DNA from: Trichocoleus sp. FACHB-46
GTDB taxonomy: Bacteria > Cyanobacteriota > Cyanobacteriia > FACHB-46
Assembly (NCBI RefSeq): GCF_014695385.1
Contig: NZ_JACJOD010000031.1
Coordinates: 1 to 64,000, forward strand
Direction: 5' to 3'
DNA length: 64,000 bases
Shown here: positions 37,161 to 45,938 of the stretch, in pieces
Position numbering within the stretch: the first letter of the stretch is position 1
How the letters are laid out: every line of letters starts with the position of its first letter
Position numbers and translations under genes: made by a program
The notes under the pieces: model-generated
Told to the model about the DNA's origin: nothing
Seen by the model: the letters and a program-made list of their open reading frames with translations, nothing else
Database searches by the model: none

Positions 37161-37191
37161 CCGCACCTCTAAAACAAGAGTGCGGTTTTTT
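37161..37191 (+). terminator. Terminator between convergent genes
   Basis: CCGCAC-C-TCT (37161-37170) pairs with AGAGTGCGG (37177-37185) with one bulged C, followed by TTTTTT (37186-37191). It ends the plus-strand gene at 37013, and with a weaker T-tract on the other strand could also serve menB. Confidence 0.8.
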
Positions 37192-37228
37192 AAGTGGTTG
37201 AGTTTTAGAAGTTAGGCTACGGTTCGTC

Positions 37229-38062
37229 TCAAGGCAACCAAGGGTACTGGCGGAAGTTAGGTTGACGCTTTTCTAAGAACGCCTCTTTACCTTCTGCTCC
37301 TTCTTCCGTCATGTAGTAGAGCAAGGTGGCATTCCCGGCTAATTCTTGCAAGCCCGCTTGGCCGTCACAGTCGGCATTAAAGGCAGCTTTGAGGCAACGA
37401 ATCGCGATCGGACTTTTTTCCAGAATTTCCTGTGCCCATTGGATGCCCTCTGCTTCCAACTGCTCCACAGGCACCACGCAGTTGACTAACCCCATTTCTA
37501 ATGCCTGGGTCGCATTGTATTGACGGCAGAGGTACCAAATCTCGCGTGCTTTTTTTTGTCCCACCAGACGAGCTAGGTAGCTAGCGCCAAATCCGCCGTC
37601 AAAGCTGCCGACCTTGGGGCCAGTTTGGCCAAAAACAGCATTGTCTGCGGCGATGGTTAAATCACAGAGAATGTGGAGAACATGTCCGCCTCCGATCGCG
37701 TAACCCGCCACTAAAGCAATGACTACTTTGGGCATGGAGCGAATCAGACGTTGCAAGTCGAGGACGTTGAGCCGCGGCGTCCCTTCATCATCTACATAAC
37801 CGCCTTGTCCCCGCACACTTTGGTCGCCTCCAGCACAGAAGGCATATTTGCCATCCGTATGCGGCCCCGCCCCGGTGAAAAGAACGACCCCAATACGGCT
37901 ATCTTCACGGGCATTGGCAAAGGCATCATAAAGCTCAAACACCGTTTTGGGGCGAAAGGCGTTGCGCTTGTGGGGGCGGTTGATGGTGATTTTGGCGATG
38001 CCATCCGCTTTGTGATACAGGATGTCTTCGTAGGTTTTGGCAACTTGCCATTCAACTTGCAT
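37229..38062 (-). CDS. menB: 1,4-Dihydroxy-2-naphthoyl-CoA synthase
   Basis: MenB closes the naphthoquinone ring, turning o-succinylbenzoyl-CoA into 1,4-dihydroxy-2-naphthoyl-CoA, on the way to phylloquinone (the photosystem I electron carrier) or menaquinone. The 277-residue crotonase-fold protein has [14 protein letters not shown], the oxyanion and substrate loop [37 protein letters not shown], and a C-terminal [13 protein letters not shown]. The ATG at 38062 gives the family N-terminus; an in-frame start at 38134 would add 24 residues. The minus-strand partners TerB-like, menD and menF follow upstream. Confidence 0.96.
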   Translation of the reverse strand: MQVEWQVAKTYEDILYHKADGIAKITINRPHKRNAFRPKTVFELYDAFANAREDSRIGVVLFTGAGPHTDGKYAFCAGGDQSVRGQGGYVDDEGTPRLNVLDLQRLIRSMPKVVIALVAGYAIGGGHVLHILCDLTIAADNAVFGQTGPKVGSFDGGFGASYLARLVGQKKAREIWYLCRQYNATQALEMGLVNCVVPVEQLEAEGIQWAQEILEKSPIAIRCLKAAFNADCDGQAGLQELAGNATLLYYMTEEGAEGKEAFLEKRQPNFRQYPWLP

Positions 38063-38167
38063 AGTCTGTGCGTGAGTGTAAACAATTAGGCCATCTCTTA
38101 CCCGGAAGAAATGGCCTAGGCTCAGTGGTGCCATTTTAGAGCAATTCCACGAACGGACTCTGACAAG

Positions 38168-38764
38168 TCAGGTCTGCGAAGATGCCGATAGGCTAGTGGA
38201 AAATTGCTTGGCAATATCAACTAGGAGCGGCAGTTGATATTGTTCTGGAACCAGCAAATCTTTAATAGTGTTTAAGGCTTCTAGGTCGTCAGGTTCCAAC
38301 GAATAGCCATTTGCTAAAACCGCCACCTCAGAAGTAGACAGTGACAAACGGCTGGCGATCGCCTGCAAATACATACTCTCCCGCAAGTCTACTTCACCAT
38401 CCGCTGCGGCCATCTTGTAGCCCAAGCCGATTAGCAACACTTTTTCAGACTTGGAAAGTAGCATCGTGAGCTTGAGTAGCTCATTTGGAATGATATAAAT
38501 CTGATGCCGCTGCACGCCAGCGATCAGTTGTTGTGTCAGCTCATGGGTTTGGTCATCCAACGTCAGAAACGAGCTGAGCGTCTGCTGCAACTCTTGCTTC
38601 TCGGCATCCGCGATCGCCCGATCCACTAGCATGACGCCTAGCAACACTGTGACCAGAGCCGCCAGAAACACTAGCAAGGGATTTAATTCGTCCTGTTGCA
38701 ACTCTTGGCCCGTGATGCGGCAGAGAAGCTCTAGAGTTTCAGCGCTGATTTGTGATTGATCCAT
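38168..38764 (-). CDS. TerB-like protein with membrane helix
   Basis: A 198-residue protein. After a short soluble stretch comes one membrane helix near residues 29-48 (PLLVFLAALVTVLLGVMLVD). A TerB-like helical domain follows, with acidic metal-binding motifs GYKMAAADGEVDLRESMYL and LEPDDLEALNTI. TerB domains occur in tellurite resistance and stress signalling, but no other ter gene is present. The ATG at 38764 is preferred; a TTG at 38830 would overlap menD. It lies between menB and menD on the same strand. Confidence 0.75.
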   Translation of the reverse strand: MDQSQISAETLELLCRITGQELQQDELNPLLVFLAALVTVLLGVMLVDRAIADAEKQELQQTLSSFLTLDDQTHELTQQLIAGVQRHQIYIIPNELLKLTMLLSKSEKVLLIGLGYKMAAADGEVDLRESMYLQAIASRLSLSTSEVAVLANGYSLEPDDLEALNTIKDLLVPEQYQLPLLVDIAKQFSTSLSASSQT

Positions 38765-38816
38765 GCCTGAGAACCGTTGTTCGCCTTCAAGAGTAAACCT
38801 GGGGTGCTCAGTTTTG

Positions 38817-40559
38817 TCAATCAGCGGCAAATTTTGCTAAGTTAGCCCGCCGCCAAGCACTGTCTACCTTGCGATCGGTCCGCACCTCCAGCACTCGGAT
38901 GCCGTTTTGAGGGAGGGGGTTCAAACGCTCTATTAGCTGGGGCCAGGTTTGAATCAGTTCATACTCCACTCCATAGGCTTGGCAGAGTGGCACGAAATCA
39001 ACCGTTTGCGGTGTTGCGAAGAATTCTTCAAACACCTGCTCAAATTGGGCGATCGGCAGCATCTCGAAAATGCCACCGCCATTATTGTTGATCACAATAA
39101 TGGTCAAATGCCCTACCAGCTTGTTTCTGAGCAAAAAACCATTGGTGTCGTGGAGCAGTGCTAAGTCTCCCGTCAACAGGACGCTACTTTGATTGCCGTG
39201 CGCCATACCCAGAGCTGTAGACAATGTGCCATCAATCCCATTCGCTCCCCGATTAAAGTGAGGTTTGATTGCCGTATTGCCTGGTTTCCAGAAAAACTCC
39301 ACATCCCGGACAGGCATGCTGTTGGCGATAAATAGAGGCGTGCCGGGAGGCAAATGCTGGGACAGCAGCCAAGCAACTTTGCCCTCAAACCACGCTTCTG
39401 TATCTGACATCGTTTGGTCTAGCTTTTGCCGCACCTTCCCTTCAGCACTACACCAGTCCTTGAGGTAACTACTTACTGACTTGGACGTAGGCGGCAACAG
39501 CGGAGCCAACTGCTCGATCGCCAGTCGTAAATGAGTGGTGTGACCATGCAGCGGATCTAAATTGCGATCGCCCAGATCAACAATCCACTGCTGCGGCTGC
39601 ACCCTCTCCAGCCAGAGCCGTAGTTCCTTACTAGTCGGCATTTCCCCAATCCGAATCACCATTTCCGGGACCAATTGCTCTGCTAACTGCCGATTTCGCA
39701 GCAGCAAATCATAGGTAGAAATCAGATCAGGGTTGAGGTCTGCATAATTTCTCAGTGGTGACAACCCTTCCGCCAGCACAGGCCAACCCAACGCCGCCGA
39801 CAGTTGCGCCACCGCTGTACAGTACTGCAACGGCGATCGTGGTTGAGCAGGCCCCGCAATAATCACCCCCCGCTCACAAGCTTGCCAAGTCGCTAGCGGT
39901 AACTGAATATTTCCCACCCCAACCGCGTCAACCTCCGTCATAGGCTGCACTGCTGCAAAAAACTGAGCCAAGTCAAACTGCAATCGCCACTCCTCCACCC
40001 CCGGATCAGGAATCGGAGCCAACGGGTCACGAAACGGCAAATTGAGATGCACCGGACCCGCTACAGGCCACAGCGATCGCTCCCAAGCGTAAACCATCGT
40101 TTGGCGCAGATACTTAAGCAACCCCATCTCTAAAGCAGGTGTCGCCAACTCCGCATACCAATTGGGAAAATCCCCAAACAACTTTTGCTGATCGATTGCC
40201 TGCCCCGCATTGCAGTCGCGCAACTCTGGAGGCCGATCCGCGGTTAACACCAACAACGGCACCCGACTTTGCCGCGCCTCAATTACCGCTGGATAAAAAT
40301 TCGCCCCCGCCGTCCCCGACGTACATACCAACACCACAGGTAGCCCCGACTGTCGCGCCAAGCCCAAAGCAAAAAACGCTGCCGATCGCTCATCCAGCAC
40401 CGGAATCGCCTCAACTTCAGGGTGCTGAGCAAACGCGATCGCCAACGGTGTAGACCGAGATCCCGGACAAACCACCGCCGTTCTTAACCCTAAACGAACC
40501 AAAGTTTCCGCCAGGATAGAAGCCCAAACAGAATTTGTATTGCGGAAATCAATGGACAT
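38817..40559 (-). CDS. menD: SEPHCHC synthase
   Basis: MenD is a thiamine-diphosphate enzyme adding the succinyl semialdehyde group of 2-oxoglutarate to isochorismate, the first committed step of quinone ring synthesis. The 580-residue protein has the Pyr domain (VVCPGSRSTPLAIAFAQHPE, with catalytic Glu in LDERSAAFFALGLA) and the ThDP/Mg-binding LLTGDLALLHDTNGFLL and INNNGGGIFEMLP. Start is the ATG at 40559. It lies upstream of the TerB-like gene and downstream of menF. Confidence 0.96.
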   Translation of the reverse strand: MSIDFRNTNSVWASILAETLVRLGLRTAVVCPGSRSTPLAIAFAQHPEVEAIPVLDERSAAFFALGLARQSGLPVVLVCTSGTAGANFYPAVIEARQSRVPLLVLTADRPPELRDCNAGQAIDQQKLFGDFPNWYAELATPALEMGLLKYLRQTMVYAWERSLWPVAGPVHLNLPFRDPLAPIPDPGVEEWRLQFDLAQFFAAVQPMTEVDAVGVGNIQLPLATWQACERGVIIAGPAQPRSPLQYCTAVAQLSAALGWPVLAEGLSPLRNYADLNPDLISTYDLLLRNRQLAEQLVPEMVIRIGEMPTSKELRLWLERVQPQQWIVDLGDRNLDPLHGHTTHLRLAIEQLAPLLPPTSKSVSSYLKDWCSAEGKVRQKLDQTMSDTEAWFEGKVAWLLSQHLPPGTPLFIANSMPVRDVEFFWKPGNTAIKPHFNRGANGIDGTLSTALGMAHGNQSSVLLTGDLALLHDTNGFLLRNKLVGHLTIIVINNNGGGIFEMLPIAQFEQVFEEFFATPQTVDFVPLCQAYGVEYELIQTWPQLIERLNPLPQNGIRVLEVRTDRKVDSAWRRANLAKFAAD

Positions 40560-40574
40560 GACAGAGAGGGGTGA

Positions 40575-40812
40575 AGAGTGAGGAGTGAGGGGTTGGTAAA
40601 GGAGGAAGGGGAGTTAGAAGGAGGAAGGGAGAGGGGTCAGAAGCTAGAGGGTGAGGGAAGAGGAGCAAGGGGTGAGAAGCCAAAAGCTAACAGCCATATA
40701 GCATCTACTCACCCAAACTAAAACTCGAAACACCCACACCCAACCTCGTCTGGAGGGGGGTCTGGGGGACGCAGCCGTCCCTCAGCGGGGGTTTGGGGGC
40801 GAGTGCCCCCAA
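40575..40812. repeat. Purine-rich tract and two G-rich hairpins between menF and menD
   Basis: 40575-40680 is almost pure purine on the plus strand with repeats of GAGTGAGGAG, GAGGAAGG and similar. Two hairpins follow. CTGGGGGAC (40762-40770) pairs with GTCCCTCAG (40777-40785), with one G-T wobble. TTGGGGGC (40793-40800) pairs perfectly with GCCCCCAA (40805-40812). This kind of G-rich dispersed element is common in filamentous cyanobacteria. It could attenuate readthrough from menF into menD. Confidence 0.65.
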
Positions 40813-40835
40813 GCTCGGTTCTAGCCAGAGAACTA

Positions 40836-42281
40836 CTAAACCAATGCTTGCAACAACGCCTGCAACTTCAGCTTAATCTCCGTCAGCTCCTTCTCCGGAT
40901 CAGACCCCGCGACAATCCCTGCCCCCGCATAAAGCCTTGCAGAGCAACCATTCACCAATGCCGAGCGGATTCCTACTATAAACTCCCCATTCCCCTTGTG
41001 ATCTAGCCAACCCAAAGGAGCCGCATAGAGCGATCGCTCAAACGCTTCATAGCTGCGGATTCGCTGGCAAGCAATATCCCTAGGAGCCCCCGCCACCGCT
41101 GGAGTTGGATGCAGTTCAGCCAAAATTTGGAGCAGCGACACATCTGCTGGCACCGTGGCTCGAATCGGAGTGCGTAAATGCTGAATATTCGATAGCTGTA
41201 ACAAATGAGGAGAAAGCGATCGCCTTGGCATTAAGCCCAAACGAGAGAGAGATTGGGTCAAAAAGTCAATCACCACTTGGTGTTCCCGGATCTCCTTTTC
41301 ACTATTGAGCAATCCTCGCGCTAAATTGGCATCTTCCAAGGCAGTTTTACCCCTGGGAAAAGAACCTGCCAAGGCATCGGTCAACAGCTCTTGATCTTGA
41401 ATACTCAGTAAACGCTCAGGACTAGCACCAATAAAGTTTTGTCCCTTGCCATTACTTAAACAAAACACATAACAATCTGGATAAAAGCGTCGCAGATTGC
41501 TCAAAGAGTGAATTACATGAAACAGAGTCGGTGAAATAACATCAATTGCGTGAGCCAAAACTATTTTATTAAACTGTTTTGACTCAATTGCTTCTAGAGC
41601 AGATAAGACAGCTAGCTTGAAATATTTTGTATCTGTAATGTCTCGTTGATCAAAGATTCCTCGACCTTGAAAGTTGACCTCAGGGACTCGATATTTAATC
41701 GCAGTAATTTTTTGGAAGTCCCCCCACGCTCGATCGAGCAAGGATTCCAAGTTGGCACTAGCATCAATAGCAAAATTGGCTACTAACACATAGCGGTTAG
41801 CCTGGCAGGCAACTTGCCAGCGAGGTAAAAAAAGAGTTGAGTTAGGAAAGTAAGCCTCTTTAGTTGGAGTTTCCTCAAAAAAGGTAAAGCCACCGAAGAA
41901 ATGTGGCCCCGAGAGCGGCAAACTCAAGTCACCTGTTTTAATAGTGTTAATTAAACAGGATTCAATGAAATCTTGAGCTTGAGCAAATCGTTGAGAGCCT
42001 TCTACCTTGAGACTAGAAACCGCACCGATCGCGGCGATCGCTCGACGGCTAGACTCTCCAATTCGTTCGTCTTGCCCTCGTTTCTCAAAGTAAAAACTAA
42101 GTTGGCTTGGCTTGCTTAAGCAATGCAGTACAGCTAGCGGATCTATTGGGTCAATTTCTAAAGAAATACTTGCGATTTGGGTGCATTCTTTCTCAATTGA
42201 AACTTGTTGACAAGCTAAAAGAAATTGATAGAGATCCTTACGATCTTGAAATAGATTAGTCCGGTATGGTGTGACTGGCAT
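40836..42281 (-). CDS. menF: Isochorismate synthase
   Basis: Converts chorismate to isochorismate, the first step of the phylloquinone pathway. The 481-residue protein has the C-terminal chorismate-binding domain: FIGASPERLLSIQDQELLTD, LAGSFPRGKTALED, ELHPTPAVAGAPRDIA, and GAGIVAGSDPEKELTEIKLK. The N-terminus is variable. The ATG at 42281 gives MPVTPYRTNLF; an in-frame ATG at 42335 would add 18 residues. It is the first of the leftward quinone genes. Confidence 0.94.
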   Translation of the reverse strand: MPVTPYRTNLFQDRKDLYQFLLACQQVSIEKECTQIASISLEIDPIDPLAVLHCLSKPSQLSFYFEKRGQDERIGESSRRAIAAIGAVSSLKVEGSQRFAQAQDFIESCLINTIKTGDLSLPLSGPHFFGGFTFFEETPTKEAYFPNSTLFLPRWQVACQANRYVLVANFAIDASANLESLLDRAWGDFQKITAIKYRVPEVNFQGRGIFDQRDITDTKYFKLAVLSALEAIESKQFNKIVLAHAIDVISPTLFHVIHSLSNLRRFYPDCYVFCLSNGKGQNFIGASPERLLSIQDQELLTDALAGSFPRGKTALEDANLARGLLNSEKEIREHQVVIDFLTQSLSRLGLMPRRSLSPHLLQLSNIQHLRTPIRATVPADVSLLQILAELHPTPAVAGAPRDIACQRIRSYEAFERSLYAAPLGWLDHKGNGEFIVGIRSALVNGCSARLYAGAGIVAGSDPEKELTEIKLKLQALLQALV

Positions 42282-42590
42282 GAAAGCGAAGATAGCAATT
42301 TTTTTGAAATTGAGTTTATAAATCGTGATCAGCAAGCGTGGTATGCCCGAGGTTGTAACCTCTTCTTTCTATCTAAGCACCGCAGCGCTCGGCAGACCAA
42401 TTCCGCCTCCATACCCCCGCCCTCTCTCAAGTTCTCATTAATCAGGGCGTGAGTTCTAGGGTCAGCCAGAAAAGTTTACAGGTGAGACTAATTCATCCTT
42501 CTAGGGTAGCTAAATTGCCCAAAGAACTGACTCTAGGGTGAGTGGGCCAGAACGTCAGACCACTAAACTCAAAAGGCGTCTCAAAGTCTT
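42282..42590. other. Intergenic region between menF and the antiporter
   Basis: This 309-base region lies between divergent genes. It contains the palindrome GAGGTT-GT-AACCTC (42351-42362 by my count), which could be an operator. I see no RNA gene or coding frame. Promoters for both neighbours are expected here. Confidence 0.4.
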
Positions 42591-43913
42591 ATGAGCTCTT
42601 GGTTTGTGGATACTTACATTCTTAGTTTTCTAGTTCTTGGCTTACTTCTGCTGTTGATCACTTTAGGTTCGAGCTGGATCAACCGTTTGCCTCTCTCCTA
42701 CGCCTTGATTTACCTGGCTGTCGGTATTTTGCTAGGGCCTGGAGGTATCAACTTAGTTAAGCTGCGGCCTGAGGCTGAGTTTTTAGAGCGAGCAACTGAG
42801 TTTGTCGTGCTGATCTCGCTGTATAGCTGCGGCTTGAAGATGAATCGCCCGCTCAAACTGTGGGCCTGGAGTTCTACAGCGCGGCTGATTGGCTTTCTGA
42901 TGCCGATCTCCATTGGCGCGATCGCCCTGTTGGGGCACTGGTTTCTCAAACTCAACTGGGGCGAGGCCATTCTCTTGGGTGCCATCCTAGCTCCGACCGA
43001 CCCCGTACTCGCCTCAGAAGTGCAACTATCTGACCGAGATGACCGTAACGAGCTACGCTTCGGTTTAACGTCTGAAGGTGGCTTAAATGACGCGCTAGCC
43101 TTTCCTTTTGTCTATTTTGGGCTCCACTGGATTGAAGACGGCAACTGGGAGAGCTGGTTCAAAAACTGGGTGGCTGTAGACTTGCTGTGGGCGATCGCAG
43201 CAGGACTGGTGATGGGAATTGTGGTTGCCAAAGCAGTGGCTTGGGTTGATCAGAAAATCCAGAACTACCGGAAGGTAGACGAACTCTTTGAAGACTTTAC
43301 AGCCATCAGTACCATTCTCTTGACCTACGCCCTCACGGAAATGGTTAATGGCTACGGATTTTTGGCAGTTTTTGTTGCTGGAGTGGTAGCCCAACGCAGT
43401 TATCGCAACCCTGAAAAACCGCGTTCTCAACTGAGTTTCATTGAGCGGCTAGAGAAGCTGGCGGAAGTTGGCGTGATTTTGCTGCTAGGGTCACTGTTAC
43501 GCATCGAGCCGATTCTGCGCTTTATTGACGAAGCCCTTTTAGTGGCGGGAGCGTTAATTTTTGTCGTACGCCCAATTGGCGCTTGGATCAGCACCATTGG
43601 GGAAAAATATACCAGCCTAGTGCCTAAAGGTTCGAGACGAAATTTCCGTGAACGCTTTCGTCCTACCACTCGTTGGCTATTAGGTTGGTTTGGTATCCGG
43701 GGCGTTGGTTCCTTGTATTACCTCGCTTACGCTTACGGTAAGGGCTTGGAAGGTGAAACAGGTGAAATGATCGGTTGGATTACTTACCTAACTGTCGTGA
43801 TTTCTGTGATATTACATGGCATCAGCTCGACTCCGTTGATGAAATGGCACGACGAGAGTATTAGCGACATTTTGGAAGCCGAAGAAACGACTTCCCCGTC
43901 TTCGAGCCAATAA
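42591..43913 (+). CDS. CPA1 family Na+(K+)/H+ antiporter
   Basis: A 440-residue protein with 12 or so membrane helices. The transport core is GAILAPTDPVLASEVQ (helix with the TDP motif) and LTSEGGLNDALAFPFVY (the conserved ND pair), as in NhaP-type CPA1 exchangers. The C-terminal tail is short and acidic (ISDILEAEETTSPSSSQ), without TrkA domains. It exports Na+ or K+ in exchange for protons. The ion cannot be told. A terminator follows. Confidence 0.9.
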   Translation: MSSWFVDTYILSFLVLGLLLLLITLGSSWINRLPLSYALIYLAVGILLGPGGINLVKLRPEAEFLERATEFVVLISLYSCGLKMNRPLKLWAWSSTARLIGFLMPISIGAIALLGHWFLKLNWGEAILLGAILAPTDPVLASEVQLSDRDDRNELRFGLTSEGGLNDALAFPFVYFGLHWIEDGNWESWFKNWVAVDLLWAIAAGLVMGIVVAKAVAWVDQKIQNYRKVDELFEDFTAISTILLTYALTEMVNGYGFLAVFVAGVVAQRSYRNPEKPRSQLSFIERLEKLAEVGVILLLGSLLRIEPILRFIDEALLVAGALIFVVRPIGAWISTIGEKYTSLVPKGSRRNFRERFRPTTRWLLGWFGIRGVGSLYYLAYAYGKGLEGETGEMIGWITYLTVVISVILHGISSTPLMKWHDESISDILEAEETTSPSSSQ

Positions 43914-43918
43914 GCCTG

Positions 43919-43952
43919 AGGTTCCTGTAGGCTATGTTACGGGAGCCTTTTT
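43919..43952 (+). terminator. Terminator after the antiporter gene
   Basis: AGGTTCCTGTA (43919-43929) pairs with TACGGGAGCCT (43938-43948) with two T-G wobbles and an eight-base loop. TTTTT follows. It separates the antiporter from menA. Confidence 0.8.
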
Positions 43953-44042
43953 GACTGGAGGAGACATCCCACGCAGAGATTGCGATCGCAGGGGTGCGGT
44001 TACAGTTTGAATGGGCTTCTGGCAACGTACCAATTCTGTGGA

Positions 44043-44945
44043 ATGACTACTAAATCTGTTGCGCCATCAAACTCAGCCAATAAGCTGTGGTTCGCGGCAA
44101 TCAAACCTCCCATGTACAGTGTTGCTGTTATGCCAGTGTGGGTGGGAACTGCGGTTGCCTTTGCTGAAACCAGAGCCATTAACACTGCAATATTTATCAC
44201 TTATTTATTGGCTTCAATTTTCATTCTCGCCTGGATGAATTTGAGCAATGATGTGTTCGATTCAGAAACAGGAATTGACGCCAATAAACATCATTCTTTA
44301 GTCAATCTTACAGGTGACAAATCTCTAATTTTCTGGCTCGGAAATGCTTTCTTAGCTTTAGGAATTTTAGGTAGTTCTGCGATCGCCTGGTGGCAAAAAG
44401 ACTTCACTCTTTTAGCCATTGTGTTGGTAGGTTGTGCTTTAGGATACACCTATCAAGGCCCACCCTTTCGATTGGGTTATCAAGGTGTAGGAGAAATTAT
44501 TTGCTTTATTTGCTTCGGGCCTTTAGCCGTTTCTGCCGCCTACTACAGCCAAACTCAATCTTGGTCGAGCACTAGTTTGACTGCCTCGATCATTATTGGT
44601 ATTACTACCAGCTTGATTTTATTTTGCTCTCATTTTCATCAAGTAAAAGATGATTTGGCTGCGGGTAAGCGATCGCCCATCGTCCGTCTCGGTACTGCTA
44701 GAGGAGCACAACTAATTCCTTGGTTTTGCGGCTTTATCTACGCTTTAACACTACTATTTACCCTTTTAGGCCTGTTTCCAATTCAGACATTGCTGATCTT
44801 TGCTAGCTTGCCTTTTGCCATTCAACTGACTCGGCATGTACAGGCTTATCACAATCAACCAGACAAGGTAAGCAACTGCAAATTTATCGCTGTGGCTCTC
44901 CATTTTTGGAGCGGATTATTGTTTGGATTGGGATTTGTACTCTAA
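44043..44945 (+). CDS. menA: 1,4-Dihydroxy-2-naphthoate phytyl/prenyltransferase
   Basis: MenA attaches the phytyl (or polyprenyl) chain to dihydroxynaphthoate, releasing CO2, in the membrane. The 300-residue UbiA-family protein has the Mg-diphosphate site ILAWMNLSNDVFDSETGID and the second Asp motif SHFHQVKDDLAAGKRSP, with eight or nine membrane helices. The ATG at 44043 is the sensible start; an upstream frame from 43980 adds an unlikely leader. menC follows after three bases, so menA, menC and menE form an operon. Confidence 0.93.
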   Translation: MTTKSVAPSNSANKLWFAAIKPPMYSVAVMPVWVGTAVAFAETRAINTAIFITYLLASIFILAWMNLSNDVFDSETGIDANKHHSLVNLTGDKSLIFWLGNAFLALGILGSSAIAWWQKDFTLLAIVLVGCALGYTYQGPPFRLGYQGVGEIICFICFGPLAVSAAYYSQTQSWSSTSLTASIIIGITTSLILFCSHFHQVKDDLAAGKRSPIVRLGTARGAQLIPWFCGFIYALTLLFTLLGLFPIQTLLIFASLPFAIQLTRHVQAYHNQPDKVSNCKFIAVALHFWSGLLFGLGFVL

Positions 44946-44948
44946 AGG

Positions 44949-45938
44949 ATGCTTGCCACCCAAATTCATTCCTACCAGTTCGAGTTTCGAGCCTATCAGC
45001 GCCCATTTCGCCAGCCTTTGAAAACTAGCCAAGGGTTATGGAATGTTAGAACCGGAATTCTGCTGCGTCTAACTGACGAAACGGGCCAGGTTGGTTTTGG
45101 GGAGATTGCGCCTTTGGCTTGGTTTGGCTCCGAAACCTTCGAGCAAACATTAGTTTTTTGTCGGCAACTTCCTTCTGAAATTACTGCTGAACACATCTCA
45201 GCCATTCCATCCACCTTGCCAGCTTGTCAGTTTGGCCTTGAATCTGCTTGGTTAGCCTTAAACTTAAACAACGTCGCAGCCAAAATCCGAAATCCAAAAT
45301 CCGAAATTCCCTACAGTGCTTTGCTTCCCACTGGCCCGGACGCAGTAGAGGCTTGGCGATCGCTTTGGCAGCAGGGTTTCTACACTTTTAAGTGGAAAGT
45401 GGGAGTCGCAGCCGTGCAAGAGGAACTGGAAATTTTGCAGACCTTGTGCCAATCTCTTCCACCCCAGGCTCGTTTACGGCTGGATGCCAATGCAGGTTTG
45501 ACCCTAGAGACGGCGATCGCTTACTTACAAGCTTGCGACCAATTAGGCATTGAGTTTTTAGAGCAACCGCTGCCAGTCAATCAGTTCCAGAACATGTTGG
45601 CACTGAGCCAACAGTACTCTACTCCCTTAGCCTTGGATGAATCAGTTGCCACTCTGGCTCAACTCAAAACTTGCTATGCCCAAGGTTGGCGAGGCATTTT
45701 CGTGATCAAACCAGCGATCGCGGGGTTTCCCTCCCAATTGCGGCAATTTTGTCAAACGCACCAAATTGATGCAGTTTTTTCCTCAGTTTTTGAGACAGCC
45801 ATTGGTCGAGATATAGGTTTAAGCTTGGCAGCAGAACTCACTTCAAGCGATCGCGCTGCTGGCTTTGGTGTAACGCACTGGTTCAGCGATAGTTGGGATC
45901 AACTTTCAGATTTTGAGCAGTTATGGAACAGCCTCTAG
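44949..45938 (+). CDS. menC: o-Succinylbenzoate synthase
   Basis: MenC dehydrates SHCHC to o-succinylbenzoate. The 329-residue enolase-superfamily protein shows the catalytic residues of the barrel: TFKWKVGV (KxK lysines), RLDANAGL, EFLEQPL and ALDESV (metal ligands), and FVIKPAIAG. Near residues 112-121 the protein reads KIRNPKSEIP, encoded by two near-tandem 14-15 base units; this looks like a dispersed AT-rich repeat taken into the frame. It starts three bases after menA and overlaps menE by 16 bases. Confidence 0.93.
   Translation: MLATQIHSYQFEFRAYQRPFRQPLKTSQGLWNVRTGILLRLTDETGQVGFGEIAPLAWFGSETFEQTLVFCRQLPSEITAEHISAIPSTLPACQFGLESAWLALNLNNVAAKIRNPKSEIPYSALLPTGPDAVEAWRSLWQQGFYTFKWKVGVAAVQEELEILQTLCQSLPPQARLRLDANAGLTLETAIAYLQACDQLGIEFLEQPLPVNQFQNMLALSQQYSTPLALDESVATLAQLKTCYAQGWRGIFVIKPAIAGFPSQLRQFCQTHQIDAVFSSVFETAIGRDIGLSLAAELTSSDRAAGFGVTHWFSDSWDQLSDFEQLWNSL
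45282..45309. repeat. AT-rich tandem repeat inside menC
   Basis: AAAATCCGAAATCC is followed directly by AAAATCCGAAATTCC. The sequence resembles cyanobacterial short repeats of the AAATCCAAAATCC type found between genes, and here it adds about ten residues in frame. Confidence 0.65.

Noticed and set aside
38168-38764. Tellurite resistance operon
   Set aside because: Only a TerB-like domain is present; the neighbours are menaquinone genes.
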